The notes beneath the pieces were generated by a model that made no database searches, was not told where the DNA came from, and was given only the letters and a program-made list of their open reading frames with translations. From positions 3,888,501 through 3,952,500 of the forward strand of contig JAZARR010000213.1 of the NCBI GenBank assembly GCA_037389465.1: a stretch of 64,000 nucleotides of DNA. The letters run 5' to 3'. The stretch comes from Baylisascaris procyonis (Eukaryota; Nematoda; Chromadorea; Rhabditida; Ascarididae). The position numbers were made by a program, and so were the translations under genes. Of this stretch, positions 1 through 11,268 are shown in pieces (position 1 is the stretch's first letter; each line of letters starts with the position of its first letter).

Positions 1-8
1 AGACATAC

Positions 9-1068
9 CAGATTCTTCACGAAAATCACGAAATGAATCGAATATTGAAACTCCATGTCTCCGGTTGCGAGTTTCTGAAAAAAATTCACTTTTTTAGAAA
101 TTTTCAGCTAATTTTTTTCAGCAGAGATTAAGGAAAAATAAAATTTGAAACGCCGGAAAAACATTTTCAAACATTCTTACTTCATCGGCATATTTCAAAA
201 TATTCTCAGCAAATATGCATCTAATTCTTGAAATAAATCAATTTATGGTTACGTTACACAACACTTCCTACGCTTTCCTTTCTCCTTAGATTAAAAAAAA
301 AAGCCGCTCTTAACGATAAATTTGCATATGCAAATAGGCAAAACATCCTTTCAATTTTACCTATTTCTACGCTTTTTAGCACTAAGTTAAAATTAAACAA
401 CCGCTTATGCTATACTTTTTCCGCCGAATCTCTTGCAATGTTGTCGAGTTTATGCGAGCATGAGCACTTACCATACTGCTGTCGGAATGTCTGTTCAACA
501 ATTGCTCCTCGCACAGGTGCTATCGGAGCTCGTACCTCATCATCCACAACCATGCAACTAGAATTGAATATTCGATTAGAAAGTCTATTTTAATGATTGG
601 AAAGATTACAAAGCACAATTAAATCTCTTCTTACAATAAGATAAGAAAAAGCGCACAGTTGGTGGCTGATTGATAAAATGAATCCCCCCCCCCCACCGTC
701 TTTTAATAAATGGCTTAATTCCTCTGTCTGTATCACAAAAGATAACCAACCATAAATAATACTTACTCATCATCCTCTTCTTCATGTTTTTTCTTCTTTT
801 CCTTTTCAGCTGATGAACGCATAGAACCATTGAATGTGACCATACGCCTTTGTTTTGATGGTCCAGCAGTATTTGCAGCATTACGGCTAGAACGTGTATT
901 GTGACGATTCACTAATGGTGAGCTAGAGCACTGAGGATCTTCTGGAGAACCGGCAGGACGTTGTTGAAAGTATAAATCGACCGCCATCGCAACATCACCA
1001 TTACAAGCATCCATTAGTTGCTCTGCTTCTGCATCATTTGTGCAACCTACAATAATTGAACTTCCCAT
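9..1068 (-). CDS. UBXN7: UBXN7-like UBA/UBX-family protein, N-terminal part (runs off left edge)
   Basis: Three minus-strand exons, 1068-767, 557-472 and 74-9, join with consistent phases (donors GTAAGT, GTAAGT, GTATGT; acceptors TTCTAG and TTTTCAG) to give about 151 codons. Residues 11-36 resemble the later helices of a UBA domain (AEQLMDACNGDVAMAVDLYF). Residues about 85-107 form a Lys/Glu/Asp-rich linker. Residues 107-116 read DEVRAPIAPV and residues 139-148 read SIFDSFRDFR, which match the order and spacing of the DEVRAPIP and SIFDGFRDF motifs just before the UAS domain of animal UBXN7. UBXN7 proteins link p97/VCP to ubiquitinated substrates and cullin ligases; that role is from the family. 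The UAS and UBX domains must lie left of the window. The ATG at 1068 leaves the first UBA helix short, so an extra upstream exon is possible. The gene is divergent from ZNHIT1. Confidence 0.85.
684..694 (+). repeat. C11 homopolymer in UBXN7-like intron 1
   Basis: Eleven consecutive C on the plus strand (G on the sense strand of the gene) inside the intron at 766-558. Such runs are rare in this AT-rich sequence and are prone to sequencing error and slippage. Confidence 0.95.
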
Positions 1069-3861
1069 AGCTCAAAAGAATATTCAAAAATATTAGTGAT
1101 CTCTTCGGAAAATATTAGTGGTCTCTTCGGACAAGGCGTAAGCACTCTGTCCTTCCCTCTCTCTCTTTCTTTATTTTTCGCCGCCTAAATACTGACAAGG
1201 TTTAAAAATCATCACTTTCAGAGAATCACATAAAAATCCATGCAAAAATGCCCATAATTTCTAGTCCCATTATCAGAAATCAGGGCTATAGCGCAGACAC
1301 ATATATATAACTAGAGCTGTTTAAAAACCCTAGAAGTCACTCAATGAAAAAATATTCAAACTGCAGTGATCTCTGTTCTTCAAGTTTAACTCATAAATCC
1401 AACTTTTTCGATAGTACCTTCCCTCCTAAACCTAGAGGAATACATAACTACTGCATTTAATAATGGAAATTTTTTCGCAGTAGTTTATAACAATAATGAT
1501 TAAGACATATCGATTTTATAAATAATATAACATTTAATATATATTAGTATCAACGTTAATATTATTTATCGAGTTACAGGGAAAAAACTAAATAAAATCA
1601 AATTTTATAAACAGATACAGGTTGCATTGGTACCATTGCTGATATAAATTTCTGAAAGATATGTTCTTATAAGAAATAAATGAGAAAAGAAGATCAAAGA
1701 GATTAGCATAATAAATTCATTTGTAATTCACATCAACAAAACCAATCAACATCGTAATTAACTTTGATAATGTGCTGCATCAATATACTCATATTTTGGT
1801 CGAATCGAGATCTGAGTGATGCATAGTGCCACCCGAATGGTCATTAAAACATGTCAACTTTTACGTATGCATTAAAAATTTACAAATCTTCGAAGACAAA
1901 TCGGGTTGAAAGTTGATATAAAAGAGCAACCAGTGATGTGGGTAGATAATATTTAGCAAATTTCATAAATCTAGTTTTAATAGCATTTGAACTGAAACGT
2001 CAGACAAAAAGACAGACAAACAGACACAGATCCGCACACGCATAGACGACGTAATCGGTCATAATGTTTGAAAAAAAAAATTTTTTTTTTGATTATTTAC
2101 CAGTGAAAGATTTGAATTTCTCCAAGATGCTTTCATCGTCGTTTTCCATAATTGTAGTTTTTTAAACGCTGACCAATATCTCTTGGAATAATTGAATCAC
2201 CTCTGAAAAAAAAATTTTTTTTTTGTGAATTTTAAGAAGCAAAACAAAAATGAAGCATTAATAAGCAATGCCAACTTGTAATTGCACATGAAAATGATAT
2301 GAACTACAAGTATTATCGCCAACAATTCTATTGCTAAATGTTTACTTGTTTTCTTAATATAATAATATCCGTGCATACTACGAATGGGATTAAGTATAGC
2401 CGTTATTGGATTACGCCAAATTTAGGTGGAAATTGCCACTAGTTATAATCAACAATGAGATTAGATTCCCTCGGAGATCATATGGCTTGAAACAAGCGCC
2501 CTTCTAAGATAGTCAAACTGTGGTCGAACGACTAAGGCGGGGTTGCATAGTTCAACCGAAAACACTCATTTAAACTTCCCTTTACAAGAGTGCATTTCCA
2601 TTTCCATAATTTCCATTTCCGTAATATTATCTCTGCATTTGCTAATAACTGAAGAGATGAGTGAAATGCAAATATATGCAAATATTGAAAAACAAAAATA
2701 TCAAAAATGTCATTAATTAAGTTATGTAAATATTTCTCTTTCAATATGCAAAAATAAAATATAATTAAATTTTTTACAATTCTCGAAAAATTATTTGCAG
2801 TCTCAAACATAAAATATGAAATAATAAAAGAAAAACAACTAGCTGCAAATATAATGTCATAAAGAGTGAAAAAAATAAGCACATACAGAAGGGCAAATGT
2901 TACATAGATAGGTGGGTGGGGGAAGGTTAGCCAACCTATTATTTTCACCACCAACTTGGTGAGGAAAAAATTGAAACAGTTTTAAGCTCTCTTTTAGAAA
3001 TATCCTTCCGTATCAAGACAACCACCCACCATCTACCAACGACATAAACCACAAATGATGACGATCACAAGCAACTTACCCACACAGCAACACCTCTCCT
3101 GGTAATGCGACGCATATCAAAACGTGACGCCTACAAACGTCGAACAAATGAAATTTTTGAATATTTTCCGAATAATGTAGCACAATATCGCTACTCAAAA
3201 TAAAAAAACGGAAATTTCGCGATAATACTTTCCTTTTTTTTTATTCGATGGAATACTTTTATTAATGTTTTTTTTTCATTCTTTTTATTATTTGCTTAAT
3301 GATTATATTTATTCATAAATTACGCCGAATTTTTTGTGGCTTGACAGAACAAATTTCAAAGTTTTTCACTACCGAGAAAAAAAGAAAAAACTCGATGAAA
3401 ATTTCCCCGCAGTGATTTTTGTTGAATTATAATACCTATACGATTATAAAACATTTTATAAGTTATTGTGTATACCTCTGATTCGATGACCGAATTCTTT
3501 ATGAAATCTGGCGAAGTATGGTGACGATTGCACTTTTGAGAGATGCACACCTAAATAGTTCCATATTTAAACTCAATATATTATCACTGCGGTGTTAATT
3601 AGTATTGGTGAACGTCTAAAATTTTACCTTACCACATCGATTACCTACTTCTTTGGGTACATTTATCGAAGTCATAGCATTTCTCATATAATCATCTAGC
3701 GGCGTTAGTTTTATCGTTGTAATATTGCGATATATTATGGTCACAAATTCAGGTACACAGATACACGCTATTATCTCATACAGGTAGACCGAACCTGAGA
3801 CGAACCAAAAAATATTGAATCGTCGAAAGAATTTTGGAAATTCAACCGATATCTTTGAATA
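1069..3861. promoter_or_regulatory. Divergent intergenic region between UBXN7-like gene and ZNHIT1
   Basis: This 2.8-kb stretch separates the two start codons and has no coding sequence I can support. It should hold both promoters. It contains a 22-bp direct repeat just upstream of the UBXN7-like ATG (1088-1131), two A/T palindromes (2071-2090 and 2206-2224), and GACA-rich sequence at 2000-2040. Several short ORFs here are AT-rich or start without ATG, and I do not believe them. No TATA box or trans-splice site can be assigned with confidence. Confidence 0.5.
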
Positions 3862-4144
3862 ATGCCTATTGGACGTGATTTGGCACGACATTCAGGTACA
3901 TCACTTCCTTATATCCCGCATTTATTTGCATGAAATTAGAAAAACACGTAAACGTTCGAGTAAAGAACATACTTTACCGTACTTATAGAGAAATATTACC
4001 CCCCCCCCCCAAAAAAATGATGAATATAATCGATGTCGGTGCCTGGTTTATTAAAATCTGCTTATAGAATTTTTGCTGATATATTTATACACTGATATAT
4101 TTATATTACTGAAATGTTTGACTGCCATGTAACTCTTGATGGAG

Positions 4145-4202
<58 letters not shown>

Positions 4203-7200
4203 CTCCGGAAAGAGCCGATTGATGAAGAATTGATAGCAAGTACCAAGCGGTATTGACCTAGTTTTACTTATTTTCTATTTTTTCTTGTCAAGTTATTTCA
4301 GTTTGAAAATTTCATTTGCGAATGGATCATTTTAGGTCGCCTCCAAGCAGCCGAATCAACTCGAATTCTAGATGATGCAGCTCGTAGACGTCGTCTTCGA
4401 AAGCAACTCGACGCATTGGAACAGGTCTTTTCGTTCGTTTCATTCATGGAAGTTATTTATATTATTTATACAATTTTTTTTTAATATTTTGATTTTTTTT
4501 TTTCATTTTATTGCCTATGTATTCGACATTTCATGAATGTCTTTAATACGTATTTATTTGCCTCTTATTAATTTATTTAGACGATTCAACTGCAAAGATC
4601 AAACTTATTAAATCGTATAGATAAAAGAAAAGGTAAAGGTGAAAATTCGAGTCGTACAGGTAGAAATGAAAATGCATAAATAAGATCTAGAAATTTTACA
4701 TCTACTAAGAAAAAAAAAAGAAATAATAACGACTGTATTTATAAGTATTTATGAGCACGATACTTGACGGTAATAAAATTAAAAAAAAAAAAACAAGAAG
4801 ATCAAAACGAAACATATAAGGAAAAGATCAAAGAAATTTCATATTACACATTAATGAAACTTAATTTCAGGATAATTTCCATGAAGATCCACATGCACAA
4901 TTACAATGGCATAAGAATATTCCAAAATTCGATGATGAACAAGTGCAAGGACAAGGAATGAGTCGGAAAAGAATTAGCACCGATGGTGCAGAACATACTG
5001 AATCAGGTATTCGATAGGAAATTCATTAAAATTCTTTAGTTTTTAATCGCTTTGCTATGGTTTCCTTTATCTATTCTGGTCTATTACTTTCTCATTTCAC
5101 GTATTGTTTAATCTCGAGAAAATTTTCAACTTATTTGTCTGATTTTTTTTTTGTTTGGGATTGAGGTGATTTGGGGTTATATTTCTTTCTAAAAATAGAT
5201 GGAATCATGATTTATGAAAGTGGATTATTCTTTTGAGGTGTTTTGCTTGGAGGGGGATTGGGGAGGAAGAGGCGGCGGAATGGAGATCGTTGGAGAAGTA
5301 GAACTTTTATTTCATTCACCGAATGGATCGACTGCAAGGTTGGAACATGACTGCAAGGATAAAGAAAGACCTTTTGCAAGGAAGAAGAAGGACCTTTTGG
5401 CAAGGGAAAATAAGGACCTTTCTTCATCATGGTTGTGTCATGTGTTTTTGGTTATTGATCTGAAAAAAATAAGTGCTATACGAATGGTGTGATTGTGTTA
5501 TATTCTTTGCTTTTTAGAATACAAAGAAATATGCATTAATAGCCCGATTTGTCTTTATTATGTAATATGAGGGTGGTCCGAAATAGGCATTAGGCGTTTG
5601 ACTAATAACATATAGACATATAAAGATCAAAATGTTAAACAAAATTCATATCGTTGCATTTTCTTGGAGAAGAACCGTTGATAAATGATTTAGTATTATG
5701 TGGTTTTGTTATCGTTCTATTTTGTAAGGATTTGTTCTTTGCAATTTTATGAACCTTTTGGTGTTTTAGTTCTCGTGGCCGATATAAACCCGTTTAGTAG
5801 TTGCGATCGATATAAAGAGGTGATAGGTGCCACCACCTTTAATTCTGATACATACGAAAAATCGGCATGATTAATTAACCTTCATAGAGTCCAGCTTCTA
5901 TCTGTTGCAATCATATCAGAAGAGATTCATTCAGAACTAAGAGTGTTTAGTGAAAATGGTTATTCGATGAACATATCTTCTTCGTACTATATTGCAGTTC
6001 TAAGTGAAACTAGTTATATTCTTTGATGATAGATGGATTTTAGATTTTTATATTGTTTTTTTCAGGTAAACGGAAGAAGAAATTCCGTGCCGAGCACTCG
6101 AAACAACGCTTTCGAAAAAATTTTTTAGCACTTATAGACGAATATTCGGTGAGTTGTTTTGTGTAAAACTATTTAGCTATATCTATAAAATCGTAATGAT
6201 CATTGCGAAGGTTGTTCTCATAAAAATTAATTGATCACTGAGAGAAAATTAAATGTTTCTTTACTTGAAGTTTTCTTCTGTGTGTTTTCTTAATCGTTAT
6301 TATCTTACCTAATCAGAAGTTACGAAAAACGACGAGGTCATAAGTTGATTGGCTCTAATAACGAGTTAACTGAAATATTCTCTAGCACAATGACATACAA
6401 AAATGATGGATTTTACTATAAGAATCGATCTTCGATATTTGAGCAATTGGGGGCGGTCTTCAAGATCTAAGCAACAATGGTTCACTGACCTTTAAGATGT
6501 AGATAGGGAGGGTCGGTTCTCGAGATGTGGGTGGTAAAGCTCACTTTCGGAGTCCGACTTACGGGAGGGAGAGGTTGAACTTTGACCCTTAACGTGATAA
6601 GCAAGTCATTGATTATTTTGAGTGTTGGATTGTTTGATCGTTCAAACGGTTGGCATATTCGAACAAAATTTTTAGCAGCGCAATTGTCCATTGCAAAGAA
6701 GTTGAATGTAGTTGAATAATGCAAGCTGAAACGCAGCCTTTCTTTGTTTTATTGAAAATATATTGTATTATGATCGTTTTATATTTGTTGCGTATATATT
6801 TATCTTTTCCCTCATATTGTGCTCTAAAATTGGTGAACGAATTCTCTAAATAATATAAGTGATGAATAGAAGACTCCTGGCTCCCTTTCTCGTTTTTATG
6901 AACGAAAAATGTTTTTGAATGAAAATATTTGAAATTTGAAGGAATGGGGTAAATCTTCGATGAAATGTTAGGATTAAAAATTTTTTTGATGTACAATTTG
7001 TGATTGAATCATATCTATTGATAGATGTCTAAGACAATGGAAGGTGCAGGATGGGATGCATACAACGCGGCACGTGCACCTCCGAGTCGTTATCCACCAA
7101 GACATTTCTGTGCGGCTTGTGGATTTTTCTCGAATTATACATGTATTAAATGTGGTGCACGGTATTGCTCCGTTAAATGTAGGGATTTACATAATGACAC

Positions 7201-7321
7201 GAGGTTAGTTAAATAAATTATTTTTTTCATTTGCTTTTTAAAAGATATTAAGCAATTCGGTGGCAGTTTTATTAATGAATACTGATCATTGATGTAGTAG
7301 TTTATTGCTCAGTTGGTATTT

Positions 7322-7397
<76 letters not shown>

Positions 7398-10300
7398 GTA
7401 GGTGTAGGTTGGTAAATGTTGGCTTCAATGATGGAGTCAATCATACAAATTATCTTAGAGCCGAACAAGGGAATTCATCGGATCCCCCTTTTTAATCAAC
7501 TGAAGAATAGCATCACCGTTCCATCTAACTTGTCCCGAACTTTGGGGAAACCATACATTTGATCATTATTAAGGAAAGAATGGGATATTTTTATCTTAAC
7601 ATTCTAAACGAAACATTCTGGAGAGCACATTCCCTGATCATTTTGGATAAAAAAAAGAGTATTGGTCAGTCGTTAACATTTAACGAATCCTAAATATTTT
7701 TAGGGGCTGTTAGTTTGTTTAAAATTAGTGTAATTAGGTGTTCTGATAACTATTCTATAGTAACACTAAGCTTTGAAATTGCTCGGTGATATACTAGTAG
7801 GTATTCTTAAATTTATTTTGTCTCCATCAAGCATTTCTTTTTCTAATAAATCTTTCCCTTAATGTGCTATTTGAAAGGTTGTATTTATGAGGTGCATTAC
7901 AACAATGTCTGCCTATGTATGTGTATGTGTGTGTTGTGTCGGTTTGTCTGATCGGCAGACGTCTCTGGAATTGGGAGGGAGTGCACAAAAATGAATCCTT
8001 TATAGGTCTTTACAAGAGGTGATTTGATTAAAAACCTGAGTGTACTATTGCACAGAATGTTTAATTTGTTGGGAAATGATAAGATCCGTTGACTCGGTGA
8101 GCGGAACTGCAACGAAGACACTATGAATACTTTTTGCAGAGAAATGAAAGGAGGAATAATCGATAGCTGCACTAAGGTGGAGGGGATAGTATAGGTCATT
8201 CCATAGTGTAGGTACGTTGAATGTATATGGTTAAATGAGGCTGTAGTGGATTGGAGAGCACAATTGAAGGGGGCGTTAGTGTCCAGCCATAGCTCAGTTG
8301 GTAGAGCGGAGGACTGTAGAGTTAACGCGGCAATCCTTAGGTCGCTGGTTCGAATCCGGCTGGCTGGAGTCTGCGATTTTCTCGCTGTCTTTTATGACGA
8401 TGTGCGTGCTTAGCGAATCAAAGAATATTTCATTTCAACCTTCTGTTTATTATTTCTTATTAATTTTCAGTCAATTTGTTGTTGTTACCATCGAAAGGTG
8501 CCTGTAAAACAATTTTTATTTATATCTGAAAGGAAACTTGAATATAATGCTTGAATATTGTAGATGCAGATCGAACTCTTCACAAGCAAATTCACTGACC
8601 ATAAATTAGTTGCCATCTACTGCTGCAAAGCCTAATTATAGTAAATATTGTATCGCCTTGAATAAACCTGAAACTAAGTTTAGTAAAATTCTGCACAGAG
8701 TTATGCATAGAAATTGATAGTGTAGTATTCGTTTCCATAAATTTTTAGCCAAGATAATGTAGTAGCATGTAACGTTTGCAATATTTTTGCTGTTTTGAAG
8801 GAAATAGTTTTTTTCTCGAATATTTGTGGTTAAAGGATAGATTAAAGGAGGAATATTTATTGACAGTAAAGGGGAAATTACTGTCGGAAGGAGAGGATTA
8901 TTTGAAATTCTATGGTTTTAGTGTTGAGAAGGAAATTTCTCAGTAAAATTAAACTTCCACTTCATGGAACCTGGAAAATTAACAACTGTCATCCTTAATG
9001 TGAGATGAGCTAAATCTTTCTTGAATTTATTCAGTTAGTGAGGGGATATTTATTTACCCGAAGGGAATAAAAAAGATAATTTTTCTTATATTCACTTCAA
9101 AGCATTCACTAACGTCGTACATTTGATGAATGCATCATTTAAGAAGCATTGAACTGAAACGTGCGAATGACTTCATTTTTTTTTTTCTGATGATTTTTTT
9201 AATGTTTTTCAATTGTAATCGAATCATGGCATGTGCTCATCGCCATTAAATTCTTATCAGTATGGATGATCGATCTCTTTAACAGTCATCTTTTTATATG
9301 ATCGCTTTTCTAAATTACTCATCTTAGCTTCGTTTCTTATATACTGATTTTTCCTTCTCTTTTTTTTTTCTTTCTTTTTGCTCATTCGGAAGATTCGTAG
9401 AGAAATTCGCCTCAAATTTATGAGTGGAAGTCTCATACTTTTACGATCGTTCATAGTTATCCAGGAATAGCGGACAATAATTTTTTCGTTGGAATAATAG
9501 GAGTTTTTCATATTTTATTTTTATTATTTTTTTTATTTTTTTAAAACATTCGTCCGAGAGTCGATTATCCAGGAAACGGAAAAAAAAAGAGCTGCTGCGA
9601 TGAATAAGTTTCAATTTTTATGATCATTGACGATTTGTTTGGCTTCTTTTTTTCCGAAATTTTGCACAAATTGTTTTGAAAATAGTTCAAAATGTTGAAA
9701 AATCGCTTATTTTCATATAAAAGTAGATCCTTAGTCTTGTTGCACACTGCATCTCTATATATTCTATCTAAATTGATCATTTGAAGTCATTTTTAGTATT
9801 ATTTATTATCAATCCTAATTGGGGAATAGAAAATACTCCTGCTAAGAATCGATTCTTTACTTTATTGCTATCATTTCTATACTTTATTCCTATCGGTTCT
9901 CTAGTTTATTGCTATCAATTCTATAATTTAATGCCATCTCTTCTATATTTTATTTGCTATTAACATAGCTTTTCCTCATATCCAAAGTAGTGGAATTCAA
10001 TTATTTTTATAATAGTTGATTAACATTGCATATTTTGACTCATAATTCAAGGGAATTGATTTTTTCTGGAATATCAACGAAATATAAACAAAAAAATAAT
10101 AAAAATAAAATATGATGGTTTTTTTTAAATAAAATTTTTTTCTGCAATTTTTTGCGGTTATGGTTTTTTTCTTTTGTTATGATTCCATCAATGATGCTAT
10201 TTGGGTAAAATTTAGTTGATTGGGTTGAAATTTCTCTGCATAAAAATGATATAAAAATGCGGCAGCACGTTTATTTTGCACATTTTTTTTTTCACGTTTC

Positions 10301-11187
10301 AATTATCATTTTCTGTTTGCAGCCATTGTTGCAATCTTCGATTTGTTATTGATTTTATTGATAGTATTTTGCTTTCTGATGTTTTTTGTGGTAAAATTGC
10401 GTCAGCATATTAGGCATGTTTGAGTGCTGTTCTCTATTTCGAATAGATTTTCTTCTCAGATATATTACAAATGAGAAGTGTTGATTTTTCTAAAGTTTTT
10501 ACCATTTTTTTTTTACTTTTTATCTCAACTATTTACTTTTTATAAAGTTTTTTTTAGAACTTTTTGGCATTGCTTCTTTTTTTTTGTTTCGCGACTATAT
10601 TGAAAAAAAAAAATTTGTTGAAAGGCGGAAGCATACACCATAAAAATTGTAGAAAACTTAAGATTTTATCGGTGATGCACATATGCTGTCGTACCTTGTG
10701 CAGATAACTCTTGCATGATGTGCAGAACTATTTGAAGAACGAGTTTTTTCTCCTTTTTCAGAGTTTATTTTTTTGAGTAATAGAGGCGGAAAAAAATCAG
10801 CGTTGGATTTTTTCTCGCTATTTTTTTGCAAAAAGTTTTCCATTGCCAAGGTTGGAATTTTTTTTTTCAAGCTCAATAATAAGTGGTGATAGGCAAATGA
10901 AGAAAAAGCTAGTAGATATGATTGCATAAATTGCCTTATTGATGACAATTTTTTCTTTAGTTGAATTTCCCTCTCCTACGTTATATTGAGGAGAATTCAT
11001 TGCATAAATATATTTATTTAATATTTAAATATTTATTTAATATTTTATATTTATTTAATATTTAATATTTATTTAATATTTATTTATTTATTTAATACAG
11101 CAATATGCAATATATTTATTTAAATTTTGGTATTTTTCCAAATGTTTGACGAATGTTTTTTGCAGGTGCATGAAGTGGACTGCTTAA
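3862..11187 (+). CDS. ZNHIT1: ZNHIT1 (HIT zinc-finger subunit of SWR1/SRCAP complex)
   Basis: Six exons, 3862-3895, 4336-4424, 4871-5006, 6066-6148, 7025-7203 and 11166-11187, give an uninterrupted 180-aa protein; every junction is GT-AG and in phase. Residues 19-41 (STRILDDAARRRRLRKQLDA and on) and 42-48 (DNFHEDP) match the conserved N-terminal region of animal ZNHIT1. Residues 88-114 hold the basic KRKKKFR and RKNFLALI segment. The C-terminal HIT finger has all eight ligands: C143, C146, C154, C157, C162, C166, H170 and C175, ending CMKWTA. ZNHIT1/Vps71 is a nuclear subunit of the complex that exchanges H2A for H2A.Z (established for the family). ATG 3862 was chosen because its 34-nt exon supplies the phase needed at 4336 and extends the conserved N-terminus. 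The human protein is about 154 aa; the extra length is mostly the linker at residues 60-87. Intron 5 (3,962 bp) contains a tRNA-Tyr gene. Confidence 0.95.
3999..4010 (+). repeat. C12 run followed by A7 in ZNHIT1 intron 1
   Basis: Twelve C in a row directly followed by seven A. It lies about 100 bp downstream of the first ZNHIT1 exon. No function is evident, and the length is error-prone. Confidence 0.95.
4141..4206. repeat. (AT)n microsatellite with inverted GGAGTT/AACTCC ends
   Basis: An (AT)27 tract at 4147-4200 is bracketed by GGAGTT on the left and AACTCC on the right, so the whole 66 bp is a perfect palindrome able to extrude as a cruciform. It sits in ZNHIT1 intron 1. Its YIYIYI translations are meaningless. 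Confidence 0.95.
4581..4679 (+). other. Possible alternative terminal exon of ZNHIT1 in intron 2
   Basis: After a plausible acceptor (ATTTATTTAG ending 4580) the sequence stays open in the phase left by exon 2 for 32 codons before TAA at 4677-4679. The reading is basic (begins TIQLQRSNLLNRIDKRKG). Used as a last exon it would give a short isoform without the HIT finger. A donor-like CAG|GTAGAA at 4660 would put exon 3 out of frame. No conservation is known to me, and chance is a fair explanation. Confidence 0.2.
7324..7392. repeat. (AT)n microsatellite in ZNHIT1 intron 5
   Basis: About 69 bp of pure alternating AT, starting 120 bp after the exon 5 donor. Simple repeat. Confidence 0.97.
8283..8368 (+). 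tRNA. tRNA-Tyr(GTA): tRNA-Tyr (anticodon GTA), intron-containing
   Basis: The cloverleaf can be drawn by hand. The acceptor stem CCAGCCA (8283-8289) pairs with TGGCTGG (8361-8367), followed by discriminator A8368. The D arm is GCTC/GAGC with the A-box TAGCTCAGTTGG. The anticodon stem GAGGA pairs with TCCTT. The T arm GCTGG/CCGGC carries the B-box GGTTCGAATCC. Anticodon GTA is at 8316-8318, and a 13-nt intron occupies 8320-8332 at the canonical position after base 37. The C1:G72 pair is the usual eukaryotic tyrosine identity pair. A short T4 lies just downstream, as Pol III needs. The gene sits inside ZNHIT1 intron 5 in the same orientation. Confidence 0.96.
11000..11098 (+). repeat. TATTTAAT-type AT-rich tandem repeat
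   Basis: Degenerate tandem copies of TATTTATTTAATATT fill this stretch of ZNHIT1 intron 5, ending about 65 bp before the last acceptor. Low-complexity DNA. Confidence 0.85.
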
Positions 11188-11262
11188 CTCTCACATATAC
11201 TCGAGCCCTATCGGAGCATCATATACGTGGTGTTTTCTTCTTTTGCTTATGTGTTGTATTTA

Positions 11263-11268
11263 ATTAAA
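11263..11268 (+). terminator. Candidate polyadenylation signal (ATTAAA) of ZNHIT1
   Basis: ATTAAA lies about 76 bp after the ZNHIT1 stop codon, in a T-rich 3' flank. It is the common variant hexamer and the best candidate near the stop. Not verified. Confidence 0.4.

Noticed and set aside
5212..5492. Overlapping ORFs on both strands in ZNHIT1 intron 3
   Set aside because: Purine-rich intronic sequence gives open frames on both strands; neither has splice support or a known motif.
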